From Desulfosporosinus sp. FKB (GTDB lineage: Bacteria > Bacillota > Desulfitobacteriia > Desulfitobacteriales > Desulfitobacteriaceae): DNA of 64,000 nucleotides. The position numbers and the translations under genes are program-made. Under the pieces are notes generated by a model. It did not search any database. It was not told the DNA's origin and saw nothing but the letters and a program-made list of their open reading frames with translations. This document shows positions 37,870 through 48,047 of the stretch, one piece after another. Positions within the stretch are counted from its first letter, which is position 1. The number at the start of each line of letters is the position of its first letter. Location of the stretch: NCBI RefSeq assembly GCF_002196705.1, contig NZ_NADJ01000036.1, positions 169,815 to 233,814 on the forward strand, in the 5' to 3' direction.

Positions 37870-39204
37870 TCATTGTATCTGGTGTTGACGATCAAGATTT
37901 ACGAATTTCGTAAACTCTTTGAGAAAACCTAGTTCTACTGTTCCAACTGGACCATTACGATGTTTGGCTATAATTAGCTCAGCAATCCCCTTTTTTTCCG
38001 ATTCCTGATTATAGTATTCATCTCTATAGATGAAGGAAATAACATCAGCATCGGCTTCAATAGCACCTGATTCCAATAAATCTGACATAAGCGGGCGTTT
38101 ATCTTGACGTTGCTCTACTCCCCGATTCAGCTGGGATAAGGCAATTACCGGCACTTTAAGTTCTCGGGCAAGCCCTTTAAGCGATCTTGAGATCTGAGCG
38201 ACCTCTTGTTGACGGCTTTCAGCCCTTTTTCCCACAGTTAACAATTGTAAGTAGTCAATAATGATCATACTTAAATTATGTTCTGTTTTTAAGCGACGGG
38301 CCTTTGACCGTAATTCCGCTAAAGAAATCCCAACAGTATCATCAATAAAAATAGGTGCCTCGGACAAAGGCCCCACAGCCCTTGTCAGTTTTGGCCAATC
38401 CGCATCTAATAATTCACCGGTTCTGACTCGCTGCTGATCAACCATTGCCTCTCCACAGAGCATTCGTTGTACTAATTGTTCTTTGGACATTTCTAAACTA
38501 AAAATAGCCACCGGAACGTTGGCCCTGACGGCTGCGTTTTGAGCCATATTTAAAACTAAAGCCGTTTTTCCCATGGATGGGCGGGCGGCGATAATCACAA
38601 GATCAGACGGCTGCCATCCTGAGGTCATGCGATCTAATTCCGTAAAAAAAGTTGGTACCCCAGTTAAATTACCTTTATTAGCATAAAGATATTCAATTTT
38701 TTCGAACGTATCTAAGAGAATATCGCGAATAATACTAAAGCCGTCTTTAACCCGTCGACGTGAAAGATCAAGAATTAGCTTTTCGGCATCTTCGAGAAGA
38801 GTTTTGGCTTCTTCTCCAGGTTCATAGCCGCGTTCATAAATACTGCTGGTTACTTGAATAAGCTGACGTAAAAGCGCTTTTTCACTTACAATTTTAGAAT
38901 AATAATCTACGTTTGCCGCTGAAGGCACTGAACGAGCAATTTCGGAAATTGTAGCAATCCCGCCAACCTGCTCTATACGGCCCTGTTGACGCAGAATCTC
39001 TGCCACACTGACAAGATCGATAGGATCCCCTTTTTCAAAAAGTTCCCGAATGGCTGAGAAAATTAAGCGATGATTATCTCGATAAAAATCTTCGGCCTGA
39101 AGAAATTCAAAAATAGAACTGGCAGACTCAGGTTCAAGCATCATAGCTCCTAAGACTGCCTGTTCAGCTTCTAAGTTCTGAGGTGGAACTTTTAGTAGTT
39201 CCAT
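37870..39204 (-). CDS. dnaB: Replicative DNA helicase DnaB (DnaC in Bacillus)
   Basis: The hexameric 5'-3' helicase of the replisome. The 444-residue protein has an N-terminal primase-interacting domain (about 1-150) and a RecA-like ATPase with Walker A ARPSMGKT near residue 207, Walker B MIIIDYLQLL and the DnaB signature LSQLNRGVEQRQDKRP. It ends the rpsF-ssb-rpsR ... rplI-lonC-dnaB gene run, the same order as around rplI-dnaC in Bacillus with lonC added. Confidence 0.96.
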   Translation of the reverse strand: MELLKVPPQNLEAEQAVLGAMMLEPESASSIFEFLQAEDFYRDNHRLIFSAIRELFEKGDPIDLVSVAEILRQQGRIEQVGGIATISEIARSVPSAANVDYYSKIVSEKALLRQLIQVTSSIYERGYEPGEEAKTLLEDAEKLILDLSRRRVKDGFSIIRDILLDTFEKIEYLYANKGNLTGVPTFFTELDRMTSGWQPSDLVIIAARPSMGKTALVLNMAQNAAVRANVPVAIFSLEMSKEQLVQRMLCGEAMVDQQRVRTGELLDADWPKLTRAVGPLSEAPIFIDDTVGISLAELRSKARRLKTEHNLSMIIIDYLQLLTVGKRAESRQQEVAQISRSLKGLARELKVPVIALSQLNRGVEQRQDKRPLMSDLLESGAIEADADVISFIYRDEYYNQESEKKGIAELIIAKHRNGPVGTVELGFLKEFTKFVNLDRQHQIQ

Positions 39205-39242
39205 ATCTGCTTCTCCTCCCAGTCACTCACAGTCATTAGTGC

Positions 39243-41141
39243 TTAAAAGACATGCTTTATGGCTTCTTCAATCGTACTAACCCCTACAACTTCAATCCCG
39301 CGCAAGCTCTGAGGGACATCAACCATATTCTCCAGAGGAATGACGACTTTTTTAAGATTAGCCTGCTTAGCTCCAAAAATCTTTTCATAAATACCGCCAA
39401 CAGGTTTAACGCTGCCTTGTATGGAAATTTCTCCGGTTACGGCAACATCCTGACGTATGGACTGTTGTTTTAAGGCACTGTATATTGCTAAAGTTGTGGC
39501 CAATCCCGCTGAAGGCCCATCAATATTGGCTCCTCCTATAACATTAACATGAACATCATAATTGTGAAGGTTTTCTCCAGTTAGTTCACGGATTACTGAG
39601 GTTGCATTAAAGAAAGCATCTCTTGCCATACTTCCAGCAGTTTCATTAAAGCGTACAGTCCCCTTGTCATCCTGAGTTTTAAAGGTTATTGCTTCAATCT
39701 CTAAAACTGATCCTAAAAAGCCGGCAACTCCGAGCCCTAAAATTCGACCGATTTCAACATCAGTCCGGACTTTCCGAAAGCCGTAGGGAGTAAGCCTGGC
39801 CGAACGCAAGACTTCCTGAACATCCGCACAAGTAATCTTAACAACGTCCCCATCTGAACTTCGAAACCTTGCTAAGCCGTAAGCATCCATAAGAATACTT
39901 GTCGCTTTTCTTCCCTCGATAACATATTCACTAATGATCTCAGGAACATTGTCTTCGAGGACAACATCCAGTTTATGAGAGGCTTGCCGGACAATATGCT
40001 GAACATCTTTAGGTTCCAGAGGAACGAAGAAAACTTCAGAACAACGAGAACGCAAGGCGGGATTTAGTTCCCTGGGATCACGCGTGGTTGCTCCTATGAG
40101 AACGAAATCCGCCGGCGCCCCCTCATCAAAAAGTTTTTTAATCCATTGAGGTACTGAAGGATCACTGGGATCATAATAGGAAGAATCAAAGGTAACACGC
40201 TTATCTTCAAGTACCTTAAGCAATTTATTTAAAAGCAGAGAATCCATTTCTCCTATTTCATCAATAAAAAGAATGCCCCCATGAGCATCACTCACCAAAC
40301 CCATTTTAGGTTCCGGTACTCCTGTGTCCGCCAAATCGCGTTTTGAACCCTGATAGATCGGATCATGGACCGACCCCATAAGAGGATTTGTTACATCCCT
40401 GGGGTCCCAGCGCAAAGTTGTTCCATCAACTTCAATAAATGGAGCTTCTTTAGCAAAGGGAGAATTGGAGTGATTCTTAACTGTTTCCAGGGCAACGCGG
40501 GCAGCAGAGGTCTTGCCAACTCCCGGAGGGCCATAAATTAAAATATGCTGAGGGTAAGGCGTTGCCAGCTTGGCCAAAAGGGCTTGAACGGCACTTTCTT
40601 GACCAATAATTTCCTCGATGGTCTGGGGACGAAGTACCTCTGCCGCCGAACGATTAAGAGAAATCGTATTCATCTTTTCGATGATTGCCAATTTTTTAAG
40701 GGTTTGGGCATTTTCAGGGCCGGCCGTTTCCTGAAGAACTTGAATCTTAATTTCTTTTACATAATCTTCATGACGTTCTTGAATCTTTTCCGTGACAATC
40801 CGTTCTAAGCGATCTTCAATTGAACGCTTGGCAATTAGTTCGGCAATTTTATCTTCGATATCCTCTAATAGTTTGGGGATCTCCTCTTTATTCGGAAGTT
40901 TATAATCAGTTGGATCATCCATCACAATTTTTCGCAGCCCTGCGACTCGTTCAATTAGATTATGCGAACGCATCAAGGCTAAGGCCTCTAATTTACTGGC
41001 CTTAAGCACTAATTTATCTGTTCCATAATAATTTGAGATTAGACTATAAAGAGCCTCAACTTCTCGGCCCCATTCTTCCTCATCAAGCAACCGATCTCCA
41101 AAATTCGTATGATTCAGCCATTTTGTCAAAATCCCTTTCAT
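39243..41141 (-). CDS. lonC: Spore-type Lon-like ATP-dependent protease LonC
   Basis: The 632-residue protein has a long N-terminal helical region, an AAA+ module with intact Walker A (YGPPGVGKTSAA) and Walker B (ILFIDEIGEM), and a Lon protease domain with the Ser/Lys dyad S544 (DGPSAG) and K579 (GSVKPVGG). The lack of a LAN domain of LonA type and its length match the LonC family, restricted to some spore formers. Its substrates are unknown. It is placed between rplI and dnaB, 38 bases upstream of dnaB. Confidence 0.88.
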   Translation of the reverse strand: MKGILTKWLNHTNFGDRLLDEEEWGREVEALYSLISNYYGTDKLVLKASKLEALALMRSHNLIERVAGLRKIVMDDPTDYKLPNKEEIPKLLEDIEDKIAELIAKRSIEDRLERIVTEKIQERHEDYVKEIKIQVLQETAGPENAQTLKKLAIIEKMNTISLNRSAAEVLRPQTIEEIIGQESAVQALLAKLATPYPQHILIYGPPGVGKTSAARVALETVKNHSNSPFAKEAPFIEVDGTTLRWDPRDVTNPLMGSVHDPIYQGSKRDLADTGVPEPKMGLVSDAHGGILFIDEIGEMDSLLLNKLLKVLEDKRVTFDSSYYDPSDPSVPQWIKKLFDEGAPADFVLIGATTRDPRELNPALRSRCSEVFFVPLEPKDVQHIVRQASHKLDVVLEDNVPEIISEYVIEGRKATSILMDAYGLARFRSSDGDVVKITCADVQEVLRSARLTPYGFRKVRTDVEIGRILGLGVAGFLGSVLEIEAITFKTQDDKGTVRFNETAGSMARDAFFNATSVIRELTGENLHNYDVHVNVIGGANIDGPSAGLATTLAIYSALKQQSIRQDVAVTGEISIQGSVKPVGGIYEKIFGAKQANLKKVVIPLENMVDVPQSLRGIEVVGVSTIEEAIKHVF

Positions 41142-41237
41142 TAGGGGTCCCCTTTCACGAGATCAAACTTCGCCAATAATAACTATTGGCTCTTTATTAT
41201 GCTGCAATGCCGGAAGTACTATTTTGCTATACCAAAC

Positions 41238-41684
41238 TTAAATTGCGGAAACATAGACACGAAGTTTAGCTGTCACATCAGGATGAACCTTTACCGAAAT
41301 CTCGTAAGTTCCTAAAGCTTTGATAGGTTCTTTTACTTCGAGTTTGCGCTTATCGATTTCAATACCATGTTGTTTTTTCAAACCTTCTGCAATCTCTTTG
41401 CTGGTTACAGAGCCAAATATTCGTCCGCCCTCACCAGTCCTGATCTTAACATCAACCTGGAGATCATTGAGTTTATTTCCTAAAACAATAGCATCCTCTT
41501 TTTCCTTAGCTTTTCGACGGTCTTCTGCAGCTTTCTTATGAGAAATATCCTGAATATTTCCTGTAGTTGCCTCTACGGCTAACTTTTTAGGGAACAGAAA
41601 GTTCCGAGCGTATCCGTCAGCTACTTCACAAACCTGTCCTTTTTTACCTGTTCCTTTAACATCTGCTTGAAGAATAACCTTCAT
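41238..41684 (-). CDS. rplI: 50S ribosomal protein L9
   Basis: The 148-residue protein has the N-terminal RNA-binding domain [30 protein letters not shown], the long connecting helix and the C-terminal domain ending [12 protein letters not shown]. It is part of the run from rpsF to dnaB. Confidence 0.97.
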   Translation of the reverse strand: MKVILQADVKGTGKKGQVCEVADGYARNFLFPKKLAVEATTGNIQDISHKKAAEDRRKAKEKEDAIVLGNKLNDLQVDVKIRTGEGGRIFGSVTSKEIAEGLKKQHGIEIDKRKLEVKEPIKALGTYEISVKVHPDVTAKLRVYVSAI

Positions 41685-41696
41685 TTGAATTCCCCC

Positions 41697-42626
41697 TTAT
41701 GATTCCTCGGGTAGACGGCGAAAGTTGAAAACTAAATCAAAAAGCCCAAACAATATAATGCTGGAAACACTAAAAAAGAAATAAACAAGACTTGCCACAA
41801 TCAAAATCCATTTGAGAAATCGCGGTATTTTAGGCGATTGAAGCAAATAAGAATAAACAGCAATACCAAGAATTAACGTTACAGCTCCGTATATGACCAT
41901 TAAATTTATTCCCAAGGCACGAAGAGTTATCCAGGAATACTGATCCCCTAAAAGATAAAACGCTATACCCAGAACAGCCCCCCAGACTGCATACCAGGGC
42001 AGCCGCCAATGGGTGAAGGGTATACGTCCTTTCGGGTTCAGCCAGCGTCTAAAAAAATAAAAGGTGAAAGCGTACTCAAGCAAAGCGCTCAAAGCAACAA
42101 AACCTGGGAGAATCAAAATGTAAAACTGAATACCCTCTTGCATTAACTGACGCAGCTGCATTTCTGTAATCCCCTGCTGCTGCATCACAGCCAACAAGCC
42201 GGAAGCCTGATATTGTTGAACCATGGAATTAATTATTTCCGTTACGGACTTAGGATCAATTCCTTGTCCGGCAAATAGAAGAGCGGGTATCACGCCTAAA
42301 GTCGAAGCCAATGCGGCACTCCAAAAAAATGTTACCCGAACCGGCCATCTTTGCCAGCCAAAGACTCCGAGTAATCCCGCCAAGGGAACAAAACTTACTT
42401 GACTCAGAGCAGGTAATCCGATGCTAACCAATGGGACAATAAAACCAATCAAGGTGAGAGCCGAGGCAATCAGCAACCCTTTGCGCAATCCAACTAAAAA
42501 TACAGCTAACAGTATGAGTACGGTCCAAAAAAAACCCCACGTACCCCATACAACTCCCAGCAAAGGAAAGGATAAGAGAATGGCACCAGCTACATAACTG
42601 CTAGCCACTTCATCGCGTAAATACAT
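41697..42626 (-). CDS. DUF2232 (YybS-like) integral membrane protein
   Basis: The protein (about 309 residues) has roughly eight hydrophobic helices and the DUF2232 layout. This family is encoded beside rplI and lonC/yybT-type genes in Firmicutes. The start is placed at ATG 42626 behind AGGAG; an upstream in-frame start at 42665 would overlap the preceding gene. Function is unknown, although some relatives resemble ECF-type membrane components. Membrane topology is the firm part. Confidence 0.78.
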   Translation of the reverse strand: MYLRDEVASSYVAGAILLSFPLLGVVWGTWGFFWTVLILLAVFLVGLRKGLLIASALTLIGFIVPLVSIGLPALSQVSFVPLAGLLGVFGWQRWPVRVTFFWSAALASTLGVIPALLFAGQGIDPKSVTEIINSMVQQYQASGLLAVMQQQGITEMQLRQLMQEGIQFYILILPGFVALSALLEYAFTFYFFRRWLNPKGRIPFTHWRLPWYAVWGAVLGIAFYLLGDQYSWITLRALGINLMVIYGAVTLILGIAVYSYLLQSPKIPRFLKWILIVASLVYFFFSVSSIILFGLFDLVFNFRRLPEES

Positions 42627-42648
42627 ATCCTCTGATTCTCCTATTAAC

Positions 42649-42999
42649 TTAGTCCTCAGGTGCAAGATAACTTAAAAGTAAACTTAAATCTCCCCACTGC
42701 TTTTCAAGATTCATTTCGTCCTCATTTTTAATATCTTCAAGACGTTGTAGAAGCATACGGTCCAGACGGGAAAAATCAAAACCTAACCTTCTGGCCATTA
42801 AATAGCTCATTCCTACCAAATCTGCCAGACCTTGAAGCATCTCAGTTTCAGATCCACTTAGCGTCCCGTGTTGAATTTGCCACTGGGCCTGAATTAAACC
42901 TACTTTGAGTTCTTCGATAGCCCTTAAGCCCTTTACAACATCCACTTCCATATTTTCCAGGGCCGCTCCCTCCTCAAGCTGGATTTCTTCAACATACAA
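42649..42999 (-). CDS. MazG-like family protein
   Basis: The 116-residue all-helical protein resembles the clostridial MazG-like family, with VDVVKGLRAIEELKVGLI followed by LQGLADLVGMSYLMARRLGFD. It lacks the full EExxE metal signature of active MazG pyrophosphatases, so activity is doubtful. The start is uncertain: ATG 42999 has no clear ribosome site and the conserved part begins about 17 residues later. It sits between rpsR and the DUF2232 gene. Confidence 0.65.
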   Translation of the reverse strand: MYVEEIQLEEGAALENMEVDVVKGLRAIEELKVGLIQAQWQIQHGTLSGSETEMLQGLADLVGMSYLMARRLGFDFSRLDRMLLQRLEDIKNEDEMNLEKQWGDLSLLLSYLAPED

Positions 43000-43070
43000 T
43001 TCGTGATAACTTCGTTAATTTCCTTCACCGTTTCCCTATGAAAATACTCCCAAGGAAACCTATAAAAATC

Positions 43071-43096
43071 AAAAAGGGAGCTCTCGCTCCCTTTTT
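43071..43096 (-). terminator. Terminator after rpsR
   Basis: AAAAAGGGAGC-TCTC-GCTCCCTTTTT, a strong bidirectional hairpin directly at the rpsR stop. Confidence 0.9.
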
Positions 43097-43327
43097 CTAC
43101 TCTACACTATACGGTAACAAGGCAATACTACGAGCACGTTTAATGGCCAAAGTTACTTGGCGCTGATGCATAGCGCAGTTCCCTGAAATTCGGCGGGGTA
43201 AAATTTTACCGCGTTCCGTAATATACTTACGAAGTTTATGTGTTTCTTTGTAATCCATAGATTCTACTTTATCAACACAAAAACTGCACACTCGTTTCCG
43301 AGGGCGTCGTCCACGTTCACGTTTCAT
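43097..43327 (-). CDS. rpsR: 30S ribosomal protein S18
   Basis: The 76-residue protein has the S18 core [25 protein letters not shown]. Two Cys (CSFC) near residue 15 with a later Cys suggest the zinc-binding C+ form of S18. It is the last gene of the rpsF-ssb-rpsR operon. Confidence 0.96.
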   Translation of the reverse strand: MKRERGRRPRKRVCSFCVDKVESMDYKETHKLRKYITERGKILPRRISGNCAMHQRQVTLAIKRARSIALLPYSVE

Positions 43328-43346
43328 ACTAATCTCCCTTCCTTAT

Positions 43347-43751
43347 TTAGAATGGGATGTCATCATCCAAATTCACTTCATGTCCAAAGGAACGAGTTCC
43401 GGACTGAGCATTAGGATCCTGCCCTCCGCTGTCTTTGGGACTTAAGAGGTGAACACTTTCTGCTATAACTTCCGTCACCCATCGTTTTTGTCCATCTTGA
43501 GCTGTATAGGAACGAACTTGAATTCTTCCGTCGACGGCAGCCATTTTTCCTTTAGACAAATAATTCGCAGTAAATTCAGCGAGCTGCCGATAAACAACGC
43601 AAGGTATAAAATCCGTATCTCGTTCTCCCTGAGCATTTTTAAAATTGCGATCAATTGCCAATGTAAAATTAGTTACTGCAACTCCTGTTGGAGTATAACG
43701 CAATTCGGGGTCTTTAGTTAAACGGCCAATCAAAACGACCCGATTCAACAT
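43347..43751 (-). CDS. ssb: Single-stranded DNA-binding protein
   Basis: The 134-residue protein has the OB-fold start [20 protein letters not shown], the WVTEVIAE strand and the acidic C-terminal tip DDDIPF that binds partner proteins. It sits between rpsF and rpsR as in Bacillus. Confidence 0.97.
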   Translation of the reverse strand: MLNRVVLIGRLTKDPELRYTPTGVAVTNFTLAIDRNFKNAQGERDTDFIPCVVYRQLAEFTANYLSKGKMAAVDGRIQVRSYTAQDGQKRWVTEVIAESVHLLSPKDSGGQDPNAQSGTRSFGHEVNLDDDIPF

Positions 43752-43769
43752 GTTTGCCCCACCGCCCTC

Positions 43770-44057
43770 TTAATCATCTTTTTTAACGGTTAAAAAGCGA
43801 ATGACATCATCGGAAATTTTCATATTTCTTTCAATTTCCTGGGATGTTTTCCCTTCGGCTTCAAAGTTCATGAGGACATATTGGCCTTCTTTGTAATCCT
43901 TGATTTCATAAGCCAAACGACGTTTACCCCACTTATCAACCGTTACATTTTGCCCGCCATTGTTGGAAGCGAGTCCACTTATACGGTCAACAAGAGCATT
44001 CGTAGCTTCCTCATCCATATCTGGCCGGATAATATAAAGTATTTCGTACGCTTTCAT
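43770..44057 (-). CDS. rpsF: 30S ribosomal protein S6
   Basis: The 95-residue protein has the S6 fold: YEILYIIRPDMDEEA, WGKRRLAYEIKDYKEGQYVLMNF and DDVIRFLTVK. It is the first gene of the rpsF-ssb-rpsR operon. An S6:S18 leader motif was not resolved. Confidence 0.97.
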   Translation of the reverse strand: MKAYEILYIIRPDMDEEATNALVDRISGLASNNGGQNVTVDKWGKRRLAYEIKDYKEGQYVLMNFEAEGKTSQEIERNMKISDDVIRFLTVKKDD

Positions 44058-44176
44058 ATTTGCACCTCCCCTCGGACTAAAACGGCCCCGTAAACGGAGC
44101 AGGGATATTTTTACTACCAGATAAGAATTATAACATTTTGTCCGCTCAAAAGCAACTATTATCGACTTAAAAATGC

Positions 44177-45277
44177 TTAAACATTAAAGCGGAAATGGAC
44201 AATATCACCATTACGCATTACATAATCTTTTCCTTCGAGCCGAACTAAACCTTTATCTCTGGCACCGTTCAAACCATTATTTTCAACAAAGTCCTCATAG
44301 GAAACCACTTCGGCTCGGATAAAGCCCCGCTCAAAATCTGTGTGAATTACTCCAGCTGCCTGGGGCGCTTTTGTCCCTTGATAAATTGTCCACGCTTTTA
44401 CTTCCATGGGACCTGCCGTGAAAAATGTCATAAGTCCGAGGAGATGAAATGAAACTCTAATTAGTTGATCAAGTCCTGATTCCTTTAAGCCTAAATCCTG
44501 AAGGAAAACTTCTTTTTCGTCCGCCTCAAGTTCTGCAATTTCCGCTTCAATCTGGGCACAGACGACGACAACTTCTGCCCCTTCCGCGGCAGCAATTTCT
44601 CGAACTTGTTGAATATATGGATTATCTTCTGTATTGTCCAAGCCATCTTCTCGTACATTGGCAACATAAAGGACCGGCTTTAAGGTCAGCAGCGAAAGCC
44701 CTTTAATAATTTCCTGCTCTTCATCTGAAAAAGTCAGTGTGCGCGCCCCTTTACCCTGATTGAACACATCTTTCAGCCGATTCAAAAGCTCAACTTCAAC
44801 CTGCGCTTTTTTATCGCCCATTTTTAGAAGTTTGCTCGAACGTTCCGAACGTCTCTCAATACTTTCCATATCGGCAAGAATCAATTCAAGATCTATGGTT
44901 TCAATATCCCGTTTGGGATCAATCGACCCTTCAACATGAACAACATTCGAATCTTCAAAACAGCGCACAACGTGTACAATAGCGTCCACTTCGCGGATAT
45001 GCGAAAGAAATTTGTTTCCTAAGCCTTCTCCTTTGCTTGCCCCTTTAACCAACCCCGCAATATCGACAAACTCAACAGTCGCCGGCACAATTTTTTTAGG
45101 ATGAACCATTTCGGCAAGTTTATGTAGGCGAGAATCCGGTACCTCTACCATACCTACATTCGGATCAATCGTACAAAAAGGATAGTTGGCTGCCTCCGCG
45201 CCAGCTTGGGTAATTGCATTGAATAACGTTGATTTGCCGACATTCGGCAAACCGACGATTCCAGCATGTAATGTCAT
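44177..45277 (-). CDS. ychF: Redox/stress-linked P-loop ATPase YchF
   Basis: YchF (OLA1 family) is an Obg-related P-loop protein that prefers ATP. The 366-residue protein starts [18 protein letters not shown], has the [10 protein letters not shown] switch region, a coiled-coil insertion and the C-terminal TGS domain ending [13 protein letters not shown]. It commonly lies upstream of rpsF in Firmicutes. Confidence 0.96.
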   Translation of the reverse strand: MTLHAGIVGLPNVGKSTLFNAITQAGAEAANYPFCTIDPNVGMVEVPDSRLHKLAEMVHPKKIVPATVEFVDIAGLVKGASKGEGLGNKFLSHIREVDAIVHVVRCFEDSNVVHVEGSIDPKRDIETIDLELILADMESIERRSERSSKLLKMGDKKAQVEVELLNRLKDVFNQGKGARTLTFSDEEQEIIKGLSLLTLKPVLYVANVREDGLDNTEDNPYIQQVREIAAAEGAEVVVVCAQIEAEIAELEADEKEVFLQDLGLKESGLDQLIRVSFHLLGLMTFFTAGPMEVKAWTIYQGTKAPQAAGVIHTDFERGFIRAEVVSYEDFVENNGLNGARDKGLVRLEGKDYVMRNGDIVHFRFNV

Positions 45278-45279
45278 GA

Positions 45280-45486
45280 TTACACTCCTTTTTCATTTTC
45301 CTCAGTGCTCTGAAGAATCTCCTTAATATTGCGCTCAAGCTTTATTCGTGAAATCCACGCTTGATGTTGACATCCCAAACACTGGATCCGAAAATCCATA
45401 CCGGTTCTCATGATTTTCCAGTCCAGACTCCCGCAGGGGTGCGGTTTTCTTAGCCGTACAATATCCCCTACATTTAATTGAACCAT
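45280..45486 (-). CDS. DUF951 family small protein
   Basis: The 68-residue protein has the compact beta-rich DUF951 core VGDIVRLRKPHPCGS, WKIMRTGMDFRIQCLGC, with two Cys pairs that could hold a metal. It occurs just upstream of ychF in many Firmicutes. Function is unknown. An AGGAGGAAG site supports the ATG. Confidence 0.85.
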   Translation of the reverse strand: MVQLNVGDIVRLRKPHPCGSLDWKIMRTGMDFRIQCLGCQHQAWISRIKLERNIKEILQSTEENEKGV

Positions 45487-45516
45487 GTTTGTGACTTCCT
45501 CCTAATAACTATTCGG

Positions 45517-45573
45517 TTTTATCAAATCGTAAGACTCTCACTTCTACAAGTGGAGTGGTTCCCATACCTTGCT
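45517..45573 (-). repeat. IS200/IS605 right-end-like palindromic module, copy 5
   Basis: On the minus strand, straight after the mscS stop: GCAAGGTATGGGAACCACT, the hairpin CCACTT-GTAG-AAGTG, then AGTCTTACGATTTGATAAA. The GGTAYGGGAACC start is shared with copy 6. Confidence 0.6.
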
Positions 45574-46449
45574 TCACTCTCGAACTGAACTTTTCGTAGG
45601 ATCTGTAATAATAACACTTTGAAAGCGAGGTGTTCGTATTCCTTCTTTTAAAAATGCGCTGTGAATTCTGCGCCGTAATTCTCTCTCTAATCCCCACTGT
45701 TCATCAGGCTTTGTAAAAGCAATCACTCTGAGAACTACATTTCGTTCTCCAAATTGAGTTATCCCCTGGACAGTAGGTGCCTCAATGATTTTTTCGCCAA
45801 ATTCGGCGGTTACTTCCTCGCAGACTGCCCGCATCACATCCATTGCCTTTTCAAGATCTTCTTCATAAGGTATCTGAATCTCAACATTTGCTAACATTTT
45901 CCCTCTGCTAAAGTTAGTAACCGCTGTTATACTTCCGTTTGGGATAATATGCACTTCCCCGCCCCAGGCCCTCAGGTGAGTTGTCCGAACGCCGGTCTCT
46001 TCAACCGTCCCCACGAACTCACCTATTTTCACATAATCTCCTACTGAAAATTGGCTTTCAAAAAGTATAAAAAAGCCGCTGATCATATCTTTGACCAGGC
46101 TTTGCGATCCAAACCCCAGAGCAACACCTAAAACGCTTGCTGAAGCCAATAACGTCCCAGTAGGAAAGTGAAAAAGAATCTGAAGTATTTGCAAACCAAC
46201 CAAGAATGTCATCAAATAAAAGGACATGCTGCGCAAGAGGGAGAACAAGGTATTCGCTTTCCGATCCTCTAACAATATCTTGCCTTTTCGCTCAACTAAC
46301 ATCCGCCTTAAAAAGTAAATCAACAAACCATAGGCCAGACGAGCGAGAATCAAAAGCACAACAATATGCAACAAGCTATTTTGAACAAAGGATACTAGAT
46401 CTTGCCAATTCAAACCGGTAATATTATGGGGTAGCCATGAGAAATTCAT
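45574..46449 (-). CDS. Small-conductance mechanosensitive channel (MscS family)
   Basis: The 291-residue protein has three membrane helices in the first 120 residues, with the pore helix ASASVLGVALGFGSQSLVKDMISGFFILFE, then the cytosolic beta domain with GEVHIIPNGSI. It resembles the YkuT/YfkC branch. It opens under hypo-osmotic shock to release solutes. Confidence 0.92.
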   Translation of the reverse strand: MNFSWLPHNITGLNWQDLVSFVQNSLLHIVVLLILARLAYGLLIYFLRRMLVERKGKILLEDRKANTLFSLLRSMSFYLMTFLVGLQILQILFHFPTGTLLASASVLGVALGFGSQSLVKDMISGFFILFESQFSVGDYVKIGEFVGTVEETGVRTTHLRAWGGEVHIIPNGSITAVTNFSRGKMLANVEIQIPYEEDLEKAMDVMRAVCEEVTAEFGEKIIEAPTVQGITQFGERNVVLRVIAFTKPDEQWGLERELRRRIHSAFLKEGIRTPRFQSVIITDPTKSSVRE

Positions 46450-46575
46450 CTTAATTCGTCCTTTTTCTACTGCCTTCTTCTGCTTCTATTTAAACTCGCT
46501 TAAACGCCATATTAAGCAATACTTATGCCGATTCACAAATAGAAGCCAATGTTTCCCGCTAAAACCGGCAGTAAG

Positions 46576-47949
46576 CTATTCAGATGCCAAAAAAGCCCGA
46601 TATCCTCGCATTAACATCATGAAATCAGCAACTGACGAAACTTCCCAAGGAGCATGCATGCTTAAGAGCCCAACGCCGCAATCTAAAACCTCCATACCGT
46701 ATACAGCCATAAACTGAGCAATAGTTCCGCCGCCTCCTTGGTCAACTTTACCCAGCTCAGCGATTTGCCAGGAAATCTTATTCTCGTTAAAAATGCGGCG
46801 TACTTCGGCTACAAATTCAGGATTAGCATCATTGGACTCGGCCTTTCCTCTAGCTCCGGTATACTTGCAAATAACGATGCCTCGTCCAAGGAAAGCGGCA
46901 TTTCGTTTATCCATAACCTCAGCAAAATTAGGGTCATATGCAGCGGCGACATCTGCCGAGAGTGCCTTACTATTTGCTAAAGATCGTCTTACTAAAAGAC
47001 CATTATAACTCCCTGTTTGTAACGCGATGAGTTCTGCAATAAAATTTTCCAAGTAATATGCTTTCATTCCCGTATTAGAAGAGCTGCCAATTTCCTCTTT
47101 ATCAGCAAAAAGAACAACTGTGGTCCATTCAGGAGTTTCTATGGCTTCGATTGCCTTCCAGGCGGCAAAGGAACAAATTCGGTCATCCTGCCCATAACCA
47201 GCGATAAAACTTTTATCCAATCCTGCCCAGCGGGCTTTTCCTGCCGGAACAATCTCTAGTTCAGCGCTGGCAAAGTCTTCCTCGTTCATTCCGTATTTTT
47301 CCTTAAGAATATCGAGAATCGCACCTTTGACCCGCTCTTCTCCTTTACCTTCAGCGGGTTTGTGCCCTAACAAAAGATTCAGGCCTTCCCCTGGGATGGC
47401 TTCGCGCAATTTTTTATCATATTGATCCTTCGCTAAGTGCGGCAATAAATCATTGATTGTAAATATAGGATCTTCCTCGTCTTCTCCAATGACAACGTCA
47501 ACTTTCCTGCCATTTTCCAAGATAACCACACCATGAAGAGCGAGAGGAAGTGCTGTCCATTGGTATTTTTTTATGCCGCCATAATAGTGAGTTTTGAAAA
47601 AGGCGAGTCCTTCTTCTTCATATAAAGGGCGCGGTTTTAGATCAAGACGAGGTGCATCAATATGAGCGGCAATTAAACGGAATCCCTCGTTTAAGGGACG
47701 TTTGCCGGCAATAGCTAAAATACCCGCTTTATCACGGATTCCTAAGCGAACTTTTTCACCCCTTAAGAATGTTCTCGCCTCAGACAGCAGATTAAATCCA
47801 GCCGCGGCAGCATATCGTTCAATTATTCTCCATGATTCTCTTTCTGTTTTCCCCTCACTGAGGAATGATAAATAATCGTTTACATTCTGCCCTTCCTTAT
47901 CCGACAGTGATAGGTCGTCCCAAGCTAACGTTTTCTTTTGATTACTCAC
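46576..47949 (-). CDS. M18-family aminopeptidase
   Basis: The 457-residue zinc aminopeptidase has the M18 landmarks: RLIAAHIDAPRLDLKP (first metal His/Asp), VVLFADKEEIGSSSNTG (catalytic Glu pair) and the C-terminal MHAPWEVSSVADFMM with the metal His. It removes N-terminal acidic or neutral residues from peptides in the cytosol. It is monocistronic. Confidence 0.93.
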   Translation of the reverse strand: MSNQKKTLAWDDLSLSDKEGQNVNDYLSFLSEGKTERESWRIIERYAAAAGFNLLSEARTFLRGEKVRLGIRDKAGILAIAGKRPLNEGFRLIAAHIDAPRLDLKPRPLYEEEGLAFFKTHYYGGIKKYQWTALPLALHGVVILENGRKVDVVIGEDEEDPIFTINDLLPHLAKDQYDKKLREAIPGEGLNLLLGHKPAEGKGEERVKGAILDILKEKYGMNEEDFASAELEIVPAGKARWAGLDKSFIAGYGQDDRICSFAAWKAIEAIETPEWTTVVLFADKEEIGSSSNTGMKAYYLENFIAELIALQTGSYNGLLVRRSLANSKALSADVAAAYDPNFAEVMDKRNAAFLGRGIVICKYTGARGKAESNDANPEFVAEVRRIFNENKISWQIAELGKVDQGGGGTIAQFMAVYGMEVLDCGVGLLSMHAPWEVSSVADFMMLMRGYRAFLASE

Positions 47950-48047
47950 AGGAAATCTCCTTACTTTTTATTATGAATTCATAATGAGGATAGATTTTCA
48001 ACCTCTTATCAAGTCTAAGTTTTCTTCTTCACACCTGAATTTATGTA

